Assembly (NCBI GenBank): GCA_024509875.1
Contig: JAMPIV010008527.1
Location: forward strand, 992,001 to 1,056,000
Reading direction: 5' to 3'
DNA length: 64,000 bases
Source of the DNA: Oreohelix idahoensis
Lineage: Eukaryota > Mollusca > Gastropoda > Stylommatophora > Oreohelicidae
Position 1 is the first letter of the stretch. Every line of letters begins with the position of its first letter. The translations under genes were made by a program, and so were the position numbers. The notes below the pieces were generated by a model, which saw only the letters and a list, made by a program, of their open reading frames with translations, was not told the DNA's origin and did no database searches. Below are positions 63,927 to 64,000 of this stretch, one piece after another.

Positions 63927-64000
63927 TATTTAAAAAAAAAAAATACTGCACTTTCTCCCATGCAGGTCAAAAAATAATTTTTTATAACTTCTATTATAAT

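Larger units (their letters stand above)
58319..64000. mobile_element. Composite hAT-like element D3 (right end beyond or lost)
   Basis: Starts CAGGGTTCATAGC at 58319. The D sequence runs to 58476, is interrupted by a LINE (58477-62284), and continues to about 63650: piggyBac piece with WHDTKRFNLIST near 62530, and the TTTGTTGGGTTTTG and GATGTGATGCCACTTTC segments shared with D1 and D2. The SINE and the D sequence around it are deleted. From 63650 it diverges from D1 and D2 and carries the hairpin at 63745-63926; the right terminus is not seen. Confidence 0.75.

Noticed and set aside
1..64000. Viral or bacterial origin of the window
   Set aside because: Spliced exons, TSD-flanked eukaryotic transposons of many classes, SINEs and microsatellites show nuclear animal DNA; no envelope-type ORF accompanies any LTR element.

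Overview
This is animal genomic DNA, almost certainly from an invertebrate. It has spliced host exons in very long introns, few long open frames, and transposon families typical of invertebrate animals: Gmr1-type Ty3/gypsy, mariner, Tigger/pogo, piggyBac, hAT-like, an APE-type LINE and a tRNA-derived SINE. I see no bacterial or viral genome organisation. The species cannot be placed from the sequence.

Host gene. Four minus-strand exons (57651-57734, 56733-56868, 56289-56395, 33888-33994), with matching splice sites and phases, encode consecutive parts of an FBXO11-like F-box/beta-helix protein. They run from the linker before the beta-helix into its first repeats. Nearly everything else lies in introns of this gene. 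The exon expected between 56289 and 33994 was not found.

Layout. 1-495: intron. 496-18697: Gmr1-like LTR retrotransposon A (minus, TSD GCTTC), whose 5' LTR is split by a second, younger Gmr1-like element B (9026-18458, TSD GAGTG). 18698-20187: intron with an old LINE. 20188-33772: Gmr1-like element C (plus), carrying three DNA transposons: a CACTA-ended element with an uncharacterised protein (25942-27985), a truncated piggyBac (about 28663-29997) and a mariner (30747-32115). 33888-33994: host exon. 34578-36220: deleted Tigger. 36223-43470: intron with microsatellite, 32-bp satellite and LINE remnants. 43471-54884: hAT-like composite D1, interrupted by a near-full-length LINE (45403-48620) and by Tigger/pogo element E (49257-54357), which itself contains a second D copy (D2, 50498-53488). 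54985-56218: dead mariner. 56289-57734: host exons. 58319-64000: third D copy, containing a LINE (58477-62284) that contains TIR element F (59157-60754).

How it fits together. The genes are not a pathway. They are a stratified record of insertions in one intron set, and target-site duplications (TSDs) let most layers be ordered. All three LTR elements have the pol order PR-IN-RT-RNaseH, the Ty1/copia order on a Ty3/gypsy-type polymerase, as known for Gmr1 elements. The most notable signals are: (i) the CACTA-ended element, whose single protein has an Asp followed by CxxC at +19/+22, resembling the RAG1/CMC transposase layout; (ii) dense clusters of A-to-G differences on the sense strand of the LINE at 45403-48620 compared with its sibling at 58477-62284, like ADAR hyper-editing; (iii) the D-in-E-in-D nesting; and (iv) several long foldback sequences, one with telomere-like repeats at its centre.
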